Part shown: positions 8,641 to 17,029 of the stretch, piece after piece
Layout of the letters: the number at the start of each line of letters is the position of its first letter
Numbering within the stretch: the stretch's first letter is position 1
Assembly (NCBI GenBank): GCA_011391015.1
Contig: JAABRH010000005.1
Coordinates: forward strand, 1-51,941
DNA: 51,941 bases
From: Sulfurovum sp.
GTDB lineage: Bacteria > Campylobacterota > Campylobacteria > Campylobacterales > Sulfurovaceae
Direction: 5' to 3'
Position numbers and translations under genes: made by a program
Notes under the pieces: model-generated
Told to the model about the DNA's origin: nothing
Seen by the model: only the letters and a program-made list of their open reading frames with translations
Database searches by the model: none

Positions 8641-9603
8641 ATGCGTGTACTAACAGGAATACAAGCTTCAGGGAAGCTTCATATAGGAAACTATTTTGGT
8701 GCGATGAAGCCGATGGTGGAGCTTCAGGAAGAGCATGAACTTTTTACCTTTATCGCTAACTACCATTCACTCACCACCTCAAAACATGCAGCCACACTGA
8801 AGCAATACACCATCGATGCCGCAGTCGATTATCTTTCTTTGGGCATTAATCCCGAAAAAACAACCTTTTGGGTACAAAGCGATATGCCTGAAGTGCTCGA
8901 ACTCTACTGGATACTCTCCAAATTTACCCCCATGGGACTGTTGGAGCGTGCACACTCCTACAAAGACAAGGTTGCTAAAGGGATTGCTGCGAACCACGCG
9001 CTTTTTTCCTATCCTGTACTGATGGCGGCAGACATCTTGATGCTTGACACCCAAAAAGTCCCTGTAGGCAAAGACCAGATACAACATGTAGAGATGACAC
9101 GCGATATCGCCATAAAGTTCAACAATGAATACGGCGACATCTTTACCCTCCCTGAACATATGGTACAAGAAGATCTTGCGACGATTCCCGGTATAGACGG
9201 GCAAAAGATGAGTAAAAGTTACGGCAATGCCATTGATCTCTTTATGGATGAAAAAGCGCTTCAACAGCGGTGCAATAAAATTGTATCAAGCTCAACACCT
9301 TTAGGTGAACCTTTGGAGTTTGAAGGTGACAATATCTACGCATTAGCTTCACTTTTTTTAGACGAGTCACAAAAAATAGAACTTCAGGAACGCTACAAAA
9401 GTGGCAAAGAAGGGTATGGACACTTCAAAAAATATCTCAAAGAGTTGATCTGGGAAGAGTTGGGCGAAGCAAGAGAAAAACGCGCGTACTACCTCACCCA
9501 TATGGATGAAGTACATGATATTTTAAAAGAGGGTGCACAAAAAGCCAGAGCCATCGCGCAAACTAAAATGCTCCATGTTAAAGAAGCAATTGGATTACTC
9601 TAA
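8641..9603 (+). CDS. trpS: tryptophanyl-tRNA synthetase
   Basis: 320 residues, a class I synthetase that charges tRNA-Trp. The HIGH-type motif is HIGN at residues 14-17, preceded by TGIQASGKL. The KMSKS motif is intact within GQKMSKSYGN near residue 190. The TrpRS-typical AADILMLDTQKVPVGKDQ stretch for tryptophan recognition is present. The start ATG has TGAGGATAG just upstream. It ends 14 bases before the convergent small gene at 9618. Confidence 0.96.
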   Translation: MRVLTGIQASGKLHIGNYFGAMKPMVELQEEHELFTFIANYHSLTTSKHAATLKQYTIDAAVDYLSLGINPEKTTFWVQSDMPEVLELYWILSKFTPMGLLERAHSYKDKVAKGIAANHALFSYPVLMAADILMLDTQKVPVGKDQIQHVEMTRDIAIKFNNEYGDIFTLPEHMVQEDLATIPGIDGQKMSKSYGNAIDLFMDEKALQQRCNKIVSSSTPLGEPLEFEGDNIYALASLFLDESQKIELQERYKSGKEGYGHFKKYLKELIWEELGEAREKRAYYLTHMDEVHDILKEGAQKARAIAQTKMLHVKEAIGLL

Positions 9604-9617
9604 AGCAATCTAACAGT

Positions 9618-9827
9618 TTATTCGGCATCGATCTCCGCATCGATCTCTGCATCGATATCATCTCCGCCTTCTGCGCCAGTCGTAGCCGGTGCTGCATACG
9701 CACTTTCATCCACTACAGTAACGATATTGCTCTCATCAATCATATTGTACTGAATAATCAAATAGACAATACCCAAAGTCAAAAGTCCAACCAAAAATAT
9801 AGCAAAGCTTTCTAAGACATTTTTCAT
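9618..9827 (-). CDS. small single-span membrane protein with acidic DAEI repeats
   Basis: 69 residues, not recognised. The start ATG at 9827 (MKNVLESFAIF) has AAGGA 8 bases upstream. One strong membrane helix (residues about 8-27, FAIFLVGLLTLGIVYLIIQY) is followed by a polar stretch, an Ala/Gly-rich linker and a very acidic tail ending in three Asp-Ala-Glu units (DIDAEIDAEIDAE). The tail is encoded by a 12-base tandem repeat at 9625-9660. With one helix and a short N-terminus, the acidic tail could face either side of the inner membrane. It has its own promoter and lies downstream of murI on the same strand. The function is unknown. Confidence 0.7.
   Translation of the reverse strand: MKNVLESFAIFLVGLLTLGIVYLIIQYNMIDESNIVTVVDESAYAAPATTGAEGGDDIDAEIDAEIDAE
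9625..9660. repeat. three tandem 12-bp units encoding the DAEI tail
   Basis: GCATCGATCTCC, GCATCGATCTCT and GCATCGATATCA run head to tail on the plus strand, just inside the 3' end of the small gene. The unit keeps frame (4 codons), so copy-number change would lengthen or shorten the acidic tail without a frameshift. Confidence 0.8.
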
Positions 9828-9888
9828 TTTTACATCCTTAATCCACAACAAAGTTGGCTTTTTCAATACAGTAGAACCGTATAAGGTT

Positions 9889-9894
9889 ATTGTA
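9889..9894 (-). promoter_or_regulatory. -10 box of the promoter for the small acidic protein
   Basis: On the minus strand TGTGCTACAAT gives an extended -10 (TACAAT), 62 bases upstream of the ATG at 9827 and downstream of the murI terminator candidate, so the small gene appears to be separately transcribed. Confidence 0.45.
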
Positions 9895-9927
9895 GCACAG
9901 ATAAGTTTACAATAAACACTCTTTGAT

Positions 9928-9956
9928 AAAAAAAAATAACTATAGCTAATGCTAAG
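9928..9956 (-). terminator. Rho-independent terminator candidate after murI
   Basis: On the minus strand a CTTAGC / GCTATAG stem (one bulge, loop ATTA) overlaps the murI stop codon and is followed by TTA and then nine T (plus-strand A run 9928-9936). The stem is short but the T tract is good. Confidence 0.5.
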
Positions 9957-10746
9957 GCTCTTTGATTTTGACAAACGAGAGACTGGCATACCCATCCAAA
10001 ATACTCTCAACCATCTTTATATTGATCTTACCGGTCACATAGAGATGTACCGCAATATCTCCTACATTGTGATGTCCTTTTTGGCTACTCAAAGCAAGCA
10101 AATGCCTAGATATCGCATCACCTGTATGGATGAGCTTAACCTTATGGTGCATAATCTTTTCAATCGTTTCACTGATGAGAGGATAATGGGTACATCCAAG
10201 CACAATCGTATCGACATTCGCTTCACGCATCACACAAAGCCACCCTTCAAGCATTTCATTGGTTTGTGGAGTGTCTATCTCACCTTTTTCTATCTGCTCG
10301 ACCAAACCATGGCACGCCTGTTCAAACATCTGTATGTTTTTATCTAAAGAAAGAGTCGCCACAAGATTTTGGTATTTGTTACCCTGCAAGGTTGCAGGTG
10401 TCGCCATAACCCCTATCTTTCCTGTCTTTGTTTGTGCAATAGCAGGCTTGATGCCCGGTTCTGTTCCAATGATGATTAAGGAGGGATACCGTTTACGTAG
10501 TTTTTCGATGGCGGCAGAGGTTGCTGTATTGCAGGCTAAGATGAGTGCATCTATCTGATGGGTATCGATTAGGTACTGCGTGAGGGCAAGAGAAAAGTGG
10601 AGGATTTGTTCAGATGTTTTTTCACCGTAAGGGGCATTTTTCGTATCGGCAACATAGAAAATCTCAGCACCTCTAATACACTTTGTCATGGCTTGTACTA
10701 CCGTCAAACCACCCAAACCAGAATCAAACACACCGATCTTCAACAA
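9952..10746 (-). CDS. murI: glutamate racemase
   Basis: 264 residues. Interconverts L- and D-glutamate to supply D-Glu for peptidoglycan. Both catalytic cysteines are in place: ILACNTATS (about residue 71) and IVLGCTHYPL (about residue 184). The N-terminus KIGVFDSGLGGLTV and the YVADTKNAPYG stretch are typical of the family. The start is TTG at 10746 with GGAG six bases upstream; a second TTG follows directly. It lies 36 bases downstream of rho in the same direction and is probably co-transcribed with it. Confidence 0.95.
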   Translation of the reverse strand: MLKIGVFDSGLGGLTVVQAMTKCIRGAEIFYVADTKNAPYGEKTSEQILHFSLALTQYLIDTHQIDALILACNTATSAAIEKLRKRYPSLIIIGTEPGIKPAIAQTKTGKIGVMATPATLQGNKYQNLVATLSLDKNIQMFEQACHGLVEQIEKGEIDTPQTNEMLEGWLCVMREANVDTIVLGCTHYPLISETIEKIMHHKVKLIHTGDAISRHLLALSSQKGHHNVGDIAVHLYVTGKINIKMVESILDGYASLSFVKIKEP

Positions 10747-10782
10747 GCCGTACTCCTAAGCTTTAATAACGCTATCGCGTAT

Positions 10783-12123
10783 TTATGCACCTTCATTCAT
10801 AATAGACAAAAACTCTTCATTACTCTTTGTTTTCATCATCTTTGAGAAAAGGAACTTCAAGCCCTCTGCCTCTTCCATGTTCTGCATCGCATTTCTAAGT
10901 GCCCAGACTTTTTGCAGTGTCTCTGGTTTCATCATCAGCTCTTCTTTTCTTGTACCTGATTTGGTCACATCAATTGCAGGGTAGATACGCTTCTCAGAGA
11001 CATGACGACTCAGTACCACTTCCGAGTTACCTGTACCCTTAAACTCTTCAAAGATGACCTCATCCATACGGCTTCCCGTGTCGATGAGTGCCGTGGCAAT
11101 GATAGTCAAAGAACCACCCTCTTCGATGTTTCTGGCTGCTCCAAAAAAGCGTTTTGGTTTATGAAGCGCATTGGCATCGACACCACCGGAGAGTACTTTA
11201 CCTGAACTTGGGGTCACGGTGTTGTAGGCTCGCGCAAGTCTAGTGATGGAGTCTAGCAGGATGATGACATCTTTGCCCATTTCAACGCGTCTTTTGGCTT
11301 TTTCGATAACCATCTCAGCCGTTCTGACATGGTTTTGTGCAGGTAGATCAAACGTGGAAGAGTAGACTTCACCTTTAACCGAGCGTTGCATATCGGTCAC
11401 CTCTTCAGGTCTCTCATCAACTAGCAACACCATCAAAGAAGCATCAGGGTTATTGTGGGTGATGCCGTGTGCAAGTTCTTTAAGTAGCTCTGTCTTACCT
11501 GTTCTTGGAGGTGCAACCACCAATGCTCTTTGCCCTTTGCCAATAGGCGTAAAGAGGTCAAGTACCCGTCCCGTCATTTTCATAGGATTATACTCAAGCT
11601 TGAGTTGCTCCATGGCATACAGTGGAGTAAGGTTGTCAAACAGCGGTCTTTGTTTTGATTTTTCGGGTGCCAAATAGTTGATGGCTTCGATCTTCAAAAG
11701 TGCGTAGTATTTTTCCTGTTCTTTGGGAGAACGTACTTGACCCGTGACGATATCACCATTTCTAAGCGCAAATCGTTTGATTTGGGTGCCGCTTACATAG
11801 GTATCGTTGTCTGAGTTGGCAAAGTTTCCGTCGATGGAGCGTAAAAAACCAAAACCGTCATTCATCACTTCCAAGATACCCGTAAAAAGGATAAATCCGC
11901 CCTGATTGACTTGCGATTTGAGGATTTCAAAAATAAGGTCTTTTCTTTGAAATTCATTGGGGTTTTCTACTTTGACTTCTTTGGCTATGGTGACCAGTTC
12001 AGTCAGGGGAAGTTGTTGGAGATTTTCTATCTTGTAGCCGTCTACTGGTACATGGGTTCTGTTTTTTCTGTTGGCGCTGTTGCCGTTTGGCGCTTTTTTA
12101 TTTTCAGCTGTGGTATCGCTCAT
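10783..12123 (-). CDS. rho: transcription termination factor Rho
   Basis: 446 residues. RNA-dependent ATPase that ends transcription. Visible parts are an N-terminal Asn/Lys-rich lead ([14 protein letters not shown]), the Rho N-domain ([18 protein letters not shown]), the cold-shock-like RNA-binding domain ([15 protein letters not shown]), Walker [11 protein letters not shown], Walker [17 protein letters not shown], and the Q/R-loop region. The ATG at 12123 has GAGG at good distance; an in-frame ATG at 12147 lacks a ribosome site. The leader contains a small perfect hairpin (12164-12177, CTAGC/GCTAG). Bacterial rho is often autoregulated through its leader; whether that hairpin matters is unknown. 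Confidence 0.96.
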   Translation of the reverse strand: MSDTTAENKKAPNGNSANRKNRTHVPVDGYKIENLQQLPLTELVTIAKEVKVENPNEFQRKDLIFEILKSQVNQGGFILFTGILEVMNDGFGFLRSIDGNFANSDNDTYVSGTQIKRFALRNGDIVTGQVRSPKEQEKYYALLKIEAINYLAPEKSKQRPLFDNLTPLYAMEQLKLEYNPMKMTGRVLDLFTPIGKGQRALVVAPPRTGKTELLKELAHGITHNNPDASLMVLLVDERPEEVTDMQRSVKGEVYSSTFDLPAQNHVRTAEMVIEKAKRRVEMGKDVIILLDSITRLARAYNTVTPSSGKVLSGGVDANALHKPKRFFGAARNIEEGGSLTIIATALIDTGSRMDEVIFEEFKGTGNSEVVLSRHVSEKRIYPAIDVTKSGTRKEELMMKPETLQKVWALRNAMQNMEEAEGLKFLFSKMMKTKSNEEFLSIMNEGA

Positions 12124-12190
12124 AGGTCCTCTTGTGTAAATATGCATTATGGAGATTGTTACGCTAGCTTAGGCTAGGTGTAGTTGCCAC

Positions 12191-12196
12191 ATTATA
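12191..12196 (-). promoter_or_regulatory. -10 box of the rho promoter
   Basis: Minus-strand TATAAT in GATTATAATG, 67 bases upstream of the rho ATG and just past the stop of the membrane-protein gene at 12229. No clear -35. Confidence 0.5.
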
Positions 12197-12228
12197 ATCG
12201 TTTTTGACTGAAAAGCATATTAATACAC

Positions 12229-12618
12229 TTATACCAATGCATAATACAACACAAAAGGATAAAGCCCTGCGCCCATGAGAAAAAAACCAGGGGGGATACG
12301 CCACGCTAAGATCTCCGCCAACTCCTGTGAGACATCGCGTTCCAAGTACACCTTTTTGATGAGTTCCATCTTGTAAAACATATCAAAGATTTTGAGTGCC
12401 AAGATGAAAACCATACTAAAGTTTAGTACACCCGTAAACATGATGATGCCGATGACGACATAAAAACTTGGCTGTATGAGGAAAAATAAAAAAATATTTT
12501 TTGCATAATAGCTGTAGAGTTTTTCCAAAACCCCTAAAAGTGTTTGCGAACGCTGCACATAGGCTTCAAAAAGTTCTACAAAAAGAAGAATGAGAGGCAA
12601 GATGAGTGTATTTTCCAT
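12229..12618 (-). CDS. uncharacterised small membrane protein
   Basis: 129 residues, no family recognised. The profile shows three or four hydrophobic stretches: residues about 5-17 (LILPLILLFVELF), 42-65 (IFLFFLIQPSFYVVIGIIMFTG), 67-82, and a C-terminal segment (PPGFFLMGAGLYPFVLYYALV). Charged residues are concentrated in the middle loop (YKMELIKKVYLERDVSQELAEI). It is transcribed divergently from ccoI and lies upstream of rho on the same strand. It has normal codon use for the window and looks like a genuine lineage-specific inner-membrane protein. A link to cbb3-oxidase assembly would rest only on position. Confidence 0.7.
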   Translation of the reverse strand: MENTLILPLILLFVELFEAYVQRSQTLLGVLEKLYSYYAKNIFLFFLIQPSFYVVIGIIMFTGVLNFSMVFILALKIFDMFYKMELIKKVYLERDVSQELAEILAWRIPPGFFLMGAGLYPFVLYYALV

Positions 12619-12641
12619 AGTGGATTTTACACAGATTTAGA

Positions 12642-12647
12642 TAAAAT
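12642..12647 (+). promoter_or_regulatory. -10-like box upstream of ccoI
   Basis: TAAAAT (GATAAAATCAC), 40 bases before the TTG start, in the divergent gap with the small membrane-protein gene. Weak evidence on its own. Confidence 0.35.
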
Positions 12648-12687
12648 CACACAACACTATTTTTAAACCTCAGCAAAAAGGAAACAC

Positions 12688-15102
12688 TTGGCAGAGATAC
12701 CATGTACACACTGTAACCTCACTTTTTCGCAAGATGTCATGATTAAAGAAAAAGAAGGCAGCAAAGCGCTTTTTTTCTGCTGTAAAGGGTGTCAAGGAGT
12801 TTATCATCTGCTGAACGACCAAGGGCTAGACAGCTTTTATGACAAACTGGGCACTACCACACTTCAGCCCGCCATACAAGATGAGAGCAATCTGGAAAAA
12901 TTTGACCTCGAAGGCTTCAAAAACAAATACATCACAACAGATGAGCAGGGACTGAACAAGATACACCTCATCATCGAAGGCATACACTGTTCTGCCTGTG
13001 TGTGGCTCAATGAAAAAATCCTTCACAAAACAAACGGGGTCATAGAAGCCACCATAAACTACACCAACAACAAAGCCAAAATTGTCTGGGATCCTGAAGT
13101 AGTCAAATTATCAGAACTCATCCACACCATACGCTCCATAGGCTACAATGCCTACCCGTATGACCCAGCCCTGCAGGAAGAGCGTGCTATTTCTACCCGC
13201 AAGACCTATTATACACGTATCTTGGTGGCTGTATTTGGTTCGATGAATATCATGTGGCTTGCCATCGCGCATTATGCCGGGTACTTTAGCGGGATAGAAC
13301 AATCCTTCAAAAACATACTCAATGTGGCTGAATTTATCTTGGCTACGCCTGTGCTATTTTACTCAGGATGGATTTTCTACCGCTCTGCGTACTATGGCTA
13401 CAAAAACCGTATGGTCAATATGGATACACTGGTTGCCACGGGTGCTACTTCTGCGTACATCTACTCTATCTATGCGATGATAAGCCAAAAGGGAGAGGTC
13501 TATTTTGACTCAGTGACGATGATTATTACCTTTGTGCTGGTGGGGAAATACCTGGAAGTCTTAAGCAAAAAATCTGCGGTTGATACCCTTGATGGGCTGA
13601 TGGGAAGCACGCCCACTGAAGTCACCACGCTCAAAGACGGTGTCAAATCTCTGGTTAGCATCGAAAATATCATCATAGGGGACACCATCGAACTCAAGCC
13701 GGGTGAAAAAGTGGTCATAGATGGCGAAGTGGTATGGGGTCAAGGCTCATTTGATGAGTCTTCACTCACAGGAGAGAACGAACCTGTTTACAAAAAACAA
13801 GGAGATATGATTCTCAGCGGTTCGATCTGTCTGGATTCAGTACTGCATTACGAAGCGAGCAAAGATGTCTCAAGCTCCATGCTCACTTCCATCGTAAATT
13901 TACTTGAAGAATCCATTACCAAAAAACCCCGCATTGAACAGCTTGCCAATGTTATTTCGGGACGATTTTCGAGTACCATCTTGCTGATTGCTCTATGTAC
14001 CTTTGCAGGCTGGTATTTTTGGGCAGAGAGTTTTGAACAGGCGCTCATTGTCGGTATTTCAGTTATTGTCATCGCCTGTCCTTGTGCTTTAAGTTTGGCA
14101 ACGCCTATGGCGACACTGGTGGGCATCAGTTTGGCTGCCAAAAGAGGTATACTCTTCAAAGAAGCTACCTTTCTTGAAACGATGGCAAAAAGCACGGTGC
14201 TGGCTCTGGATAAAACAGGTACTATCACCGAGGGCAAACCCTCTGTGGTTCAGGCTGATTTATTTGAAGGGTTTGAGGCTTCACTGCTCTATGCACTGGT
14301 TGCTACCTCCAACCACCCTGTCTCCAAAGGCATCAAGAGCTACCTTGAAAACAGTTACGAAACACTTGAGACACGCATTCTTGAAGAGATTTGCAGCATT
14401 GAAGCAAAAGGCATCAAGGCAAGATACCAAACCCAAAATCTCCTTGGCGGAAATGCGCAACTGCTTCAGACTCAAGATGTCCATGTCAGCAGCGATTCGG
14501 AGAATACGCTCTTCTTTTTTACCGTCAACAACCAACTTGTGGCACGTTTTGAACTCAGTGATACCATCAAAAGCGGTGCAGCCGAAACCATACAAAACAT
14601 CAAAAACCTAGGCATCAAAGTCATCATGCTGACAGGAGACCATGAACGCAGTGCCCAAAAAGTCGCTTCAGCGGTAGGGATTGAACAGGTTTATGCCAAA
14701 CTGCTTCCCCAAGACAAAGCAGGCATCATACAAGACTTACATCAAGCAGGTGAGGTAGTTGTCATGGCGGGAGACGGCATCAACGATGCACTGGCACTTG
14801 CCTCTTCAGACATCGCCATAGCGATGGGAAATGGGGCAGATGTGGCTATCAGCGTCAGTGATGTCGTGCTTTTAGATGAGAAATTTGAAAGTCTCGAGGA
14901 AGCATACAGACTCTCACGCAGAACCTATGGTGCCGTGAAAGAAAATCTGGGCTTTTCATTGCTTTACAATACCATCACCGTACCTCTAGCTGTCATGGGC
15001 TTTGTCAATCCGCTGGTAGCTGCCTTTTCCATGTCACTCAGCTCATTGGTGGTTGTAGGGAACTCTTTACGTATCAAAAATTTAACATTTAAGGATAAAT
15101 GA
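12688..15102 (+). CDS. ccoI: copper-type P1B ATPase for cbb3 oxidase assembly (CcoI/FixI)
   Basis: 804 residues. It contains an N-terminal cysteine-rich metal domain (CTHC at 6-9, FCCKGC near 30-35), an HMA domain with GIHCSACVW near residue 98, about eight membrane helices including the metal-path motif CPCALSLATP (about 462-471), the TGE actuator motif (SSLTGENEP), phosphorylation motif DKTGTIT (about 508), the HP locus (HPVSKGI) and GDGINDA (about 695). This architecture is that of CcoI/FixI, which delivers copper to the haem-copper centre of cbb3 oxidase, and the ccoS gene directly downstream supports that over a copper exporter (CopA). The start is TTG with AAAAGGA upstream; the stop overlaps ccoS by four bases. 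Confidence 0.92.
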   Translation: MAEIPCTHCNLTFSQDVMIKEKEGSKALFFCCKGCQGVYHLLNDQGLDSFYDKLGTTTLQPAIQDESNLEKFDLEGFKNKYITTDEQGLNKIHLIIEGIHCSACVWLNEKILHKTNGVIEATINYTNNKAKIVWDPEVVKLSELIHTIRSIGYNAYPYDPALQEERAISTRKTYYTRILVAVFGSMNIMWLAIAHYAGYFSGIEQSFKNILNVAEFILATPVLFYSGWIFYRSAYYGYKNRMVNMDTLVATGATSAYIYSIYAMISQKGEVYFDSVTMIITFVLVGKYLEVLSKKSAVDTLDGLMGSTPTEVTTLKDGVKSLVSIENIIIGDTIELKPGEKVVIDGEVVWGQGSFDESSLTGENEPVYKKQGDMILSGSICLDSVLHYEASKDVSSSMLTSIVNLLEESITKKPRIEQLANVISGRFSSTILLIALCTFAGWYFWAESFEQALIVGISVIVIACPCALSLATPMATLVGISLAAKRGILFKEATFLETMAKSTVLALDKTGTITEGKPSVVQADLFEGFEASLLYALVATSNHPVSKGIKSYLENSYETLETRILEEICSIEAKGIKARYQTQNLLGGNAQLLQTQDVHVSSDSENTLFFFTVNNQLVARFELSDTIKSGAAETIQNIKNLGIKVIMLTGDHERSAQKVASAVGIEQVYAKLLPQDKAGIIQDLHQAGEVVVMAGDGINDALALASSDIAIAMGNGADVAISVSDVVLLDEKFESLEEAYRLSRRTYGAVKENLGFSLLYNTITVPLAVMGFVNPLVAAFSMSLSSLVVVGNSLRIKNLTFKDK

Positions 15103-15353
15103 TGAGTGAAAGCATTGTTGTACTCATGATAGGCATCTCCACTCTTTTGGGAGCCATAGGACTATTGGCTCTGATTTGGGCTGTGAGGACAGGACAGTTT
15201 GATGACCACAGCAAGTTTATCGATGCTGTGCGTCACGACAATGAAGAAGACTTGCAGGATGCAGCGATGATGCAAGAGAAGAAAAAAGCCTTTCAAGAAA
15301 AAATGAAACAAGAACGGCTGGAAAAAGAGAAAAACTACCGCCCGGCGGACTAA
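15099..15353 (+). CDS. ccoS: cbb3-type cytochrome oxidase assembly protein CcoS
   Basis: 84 residues (83 if the second of two adjacent ATGs is used). CcoS is a small inner-membrane protein needed to insert cofactors into cbb3 oxidase. One helix near the N-terminus (about 6-28, IVVLMIGISTLLGAIGLLAL) is followed by WAVRTGQFDDHSK, the typical CcoS signature, then a long charged Lys/Glu-rich C-terminal helix. It is longer than many CcoS proteins (about 50-70) because of that charged tail. AAGGATAA precedes the paired ATGs, and the gene is coupled to ccoI. Confidence 0.88.
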   Translation: MMSESIVVLMIGISTLLGAIGLLALIWAVRTGQFDDHSKFIDAVRHDNEEDLQDAAMMQEKKKAFQEKMKQERLEKEKNYRPAD

Positions 15354-15372
15354 AGCTTAGAGAAAGTTATGG

Positions 15373-15378
15373 TATCAT
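15373..15378 (+). promoter_or_regulatory. -10-like box before the outer-membrane protein gene
   Basis: TATCAT within GGTATCATAG, 27 bases upstream of the GTG start at 15406 and after the ccoS stop. The spacing is right, the sequence only fair. Confidence 0.35.
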
Positions 15379-15405
15379 AGCGGCATATATCTCAAAGGAT
15401 TTATC

Positions 15406-15972
15406 GTGAATATCCAAAAAATCTTACTCTCTTCTTTGTTAACACTTACCTCAATCTATGCGCAAAGCAGTATCGGATTTGATGTCAATGATAAAGATGT
15501 TGAAGTTCTGGCTTCAGTTGATCTCAATACATTTGCAGAGTATTCTGAGGGCGGTATGAGTTATTTGATTGATGCATCCTATCTCTATGCCGATGGGGAT
15601 GACCTGGGCTCCATCGGTCTTGGTGCGCAAAACACCTTTGAAGGTGCAGAAGGTCTTGCTTTTGGACTGGGTGCAAAGTTTGTTTTTGCCGACAGTTTCT
15701 CTGCTTTGCCACTTTATGGGAAAGCCATCTACACTTTGCCTTTAGACAGTGCCATTCCAACCACTTCTCTTGCTGCGACTTTTGCCTATTCTCCTGCTGT
15801 TCTGAGCTTCAGTGACGCAGAACATTACAAAGAATTTAGGGCAGAAGCCAATATGCAGCTCGCACCCAGCCTTCATCTTTTTGCAGGCTACCGCAACATC
15901 GACACAGAATACATAACAATTGACAAAACCTTCAATGACAGTTTTTACGGCGGTATGAAGTTTGGTTTTTAA
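15406..15972 (+). CDS. YfaZ-like small outer-membrane beta-barrel protein
   Basis: 188 residues. A signal peptide (KILLSSLLTLTSIYAQ, cut after AQ) leads into alternating polar/hydrophobic strands rich in Gly and aromatic residues: LIDASYLYADGDDLGSIGLG, FGLGAKFVF, LPLYGKAIYTL, LHLFAGYRNIDTEY. The protein ends in GGMKFGF, with the terminal Phe expected for a BAM-assembled barrel. Size and pattern match YfaZ-type proteins, for which no function is established. The GTG start has AAGGATTTATC upstream. It is not obviously tied to either neighbour. Confidence 0.7.
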   Translation: MNIQKILLSSLLTLTSIYAQSSIGFDVNDKDVEVLASVDLNTFAEYSEGGMSYLIDASYLYADGDDLGSIGLGAQNTFEGAEGLAFGLGAKFVFADSFSALPLYGKAIYTLPLDSAIPTTSLAATFAYSPAVLSFSDAEHYKEFRAEANMQLAPSLHLFAGYRNIDTEYITIDKTFNDSFYGGMKFGF

Positions 15973-16006
15973 ATTCTAACACACACGCTAGTTAAAAAGG
16001 ATTTTT

Positions 16007-17029
16007 TTGCGTATTTTAGTAACCGGTGGTGCCGGATATATCGGCTCACATACCTGTATCTTGCTACTTGAGGCAGGGTATGATATTGTGGTTTTTGATA
16101 ACTTTTGCAATGCCTCCAAAGAGAGCATCTCAAGGGTTGAAAAGATTATGGGCAAAACGATCCCTCTCATGGAAGGTGATATTCGCAACAAAGAGGACTT
16201 GAACCGTGTATTTGAGCGCTATACCATAGATGCCGTCATTCATTTTGCCGGTCTTAAAGCAGTGGGTGAGTCTGTAGAGAAGCCGCTTGAATATTACGAC
16301 AACAACATCTACGGCACACTGGTACTCTGTCAAGTCATGGCAGCACACGGATGCAAGTCCATCGTCTTTAGCTCTTCTGCCACAGTGTATGGCGACCCAC
16401 ACACGACACCCATCAGAGAAGACTTTCCCCTTTCGGCAACAAACCCTTACGGAAGATCAAAACTTTTTATAGAAGAGATGTTACGCGATCTCTATGTCTC
16501 AGACAAGACATGGAAAATCGTTTTACTGCGCTATTTTAACCCCATTGGGGCGCATGAGTCCGGCACCATCGGAGAAGATCCCAACGGCATCCCCAATAAC
16601 CTACTGCCGTTTATTGCACAAACAGCTATCGGTACAAGAGCCTGCTTAAGTGTATTTGGCGATGATTACAACACGGTGGACGGTACGGGGGTAAGAGACT
16701 ACATCCATGTGATGGATCTTGCAGACGGACATGTCAAAGCACTAGACAAGATGAATACTTTTTCTGAAGTAATGACCATCAATCTTGGTACGGGAAAAGG
16801 CTATTCGGTTCTCGAAGTGCTCAAAGCTTTTGAAGCAGCTTCGGGCAAAAAGGTGCCCTATACAATCGCACCAAGACGAGCAGGTGACATCGCAGAGTGT
16901 TTTGCAGATCCCGCATATGCCAAAGCAGTATTAGGATGGGAAGCACAGCGAGGCATTGACGAGATGTGCAAAGACAGCTGGCGCTGGCAATCGAATAATC
17001 CAAATGGGTACAAGGAGTCTAACTCATGA
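16007..17029 (+). CDS. galE: UDP-glucose 4-epimerase
   Basis: 340 residues, extended short-chain dehydrogenase fold. Interconverts UDP-Glc and UDP-Gal (possibly also the N-acetylated pair). The Rossmann motif VTGGAGYIGSH is at residues 4-14, the catalytic Ser lies in FSSSATVYG, and the YxxxK pair is in NPYGRSK (about 147-153). The start is TTG (16007) with AAAAAGGA upstream. The stop overlaps the next gene by four bases (ATGA). It opens the sugar-nucleotide block that feeds the polysaccharide genes downstream. A galactose donor agrees with a WbaP-type transferase later in the region. Confidence 0.94.
   Translation: MRILVTGGAGYIGSHTCILLLEAGYDIVVFDNFCNASKESISRVEKIMGKTIPLMEGDIRNKEDLNRVFERYTIDAVIHFAGLKAVGESVEKPLEYYDNNIYGTLVLCQVMAAHGCKSIVFSSSATVYGDPHTTPIREDFPLSATNPYGRSKLFIEEMLRDLYVSDKTWKIVLLRYFNPIGAHESGTIGEDPNGIPNNLLPFIAQTAIGTRACLSVFGDDYNTVDGTGVRDYIHVMDLADGHVKALDKMNTFSEVMTINLGTGKGYSVLEVLKAFEAASGKKVPYTIAPRRAGDIAECFADPAYAKAVLGWEAQRGIDEMCKDSWRWQSNNPNGYKESNS

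Noticed and set aside
12688-15102. The P1B ATPase as a copper-export CopA
   Set aside because: The cysteine-rich N-terminal domain before the HMA domain and the coupled ccoS gene point to CcoI.
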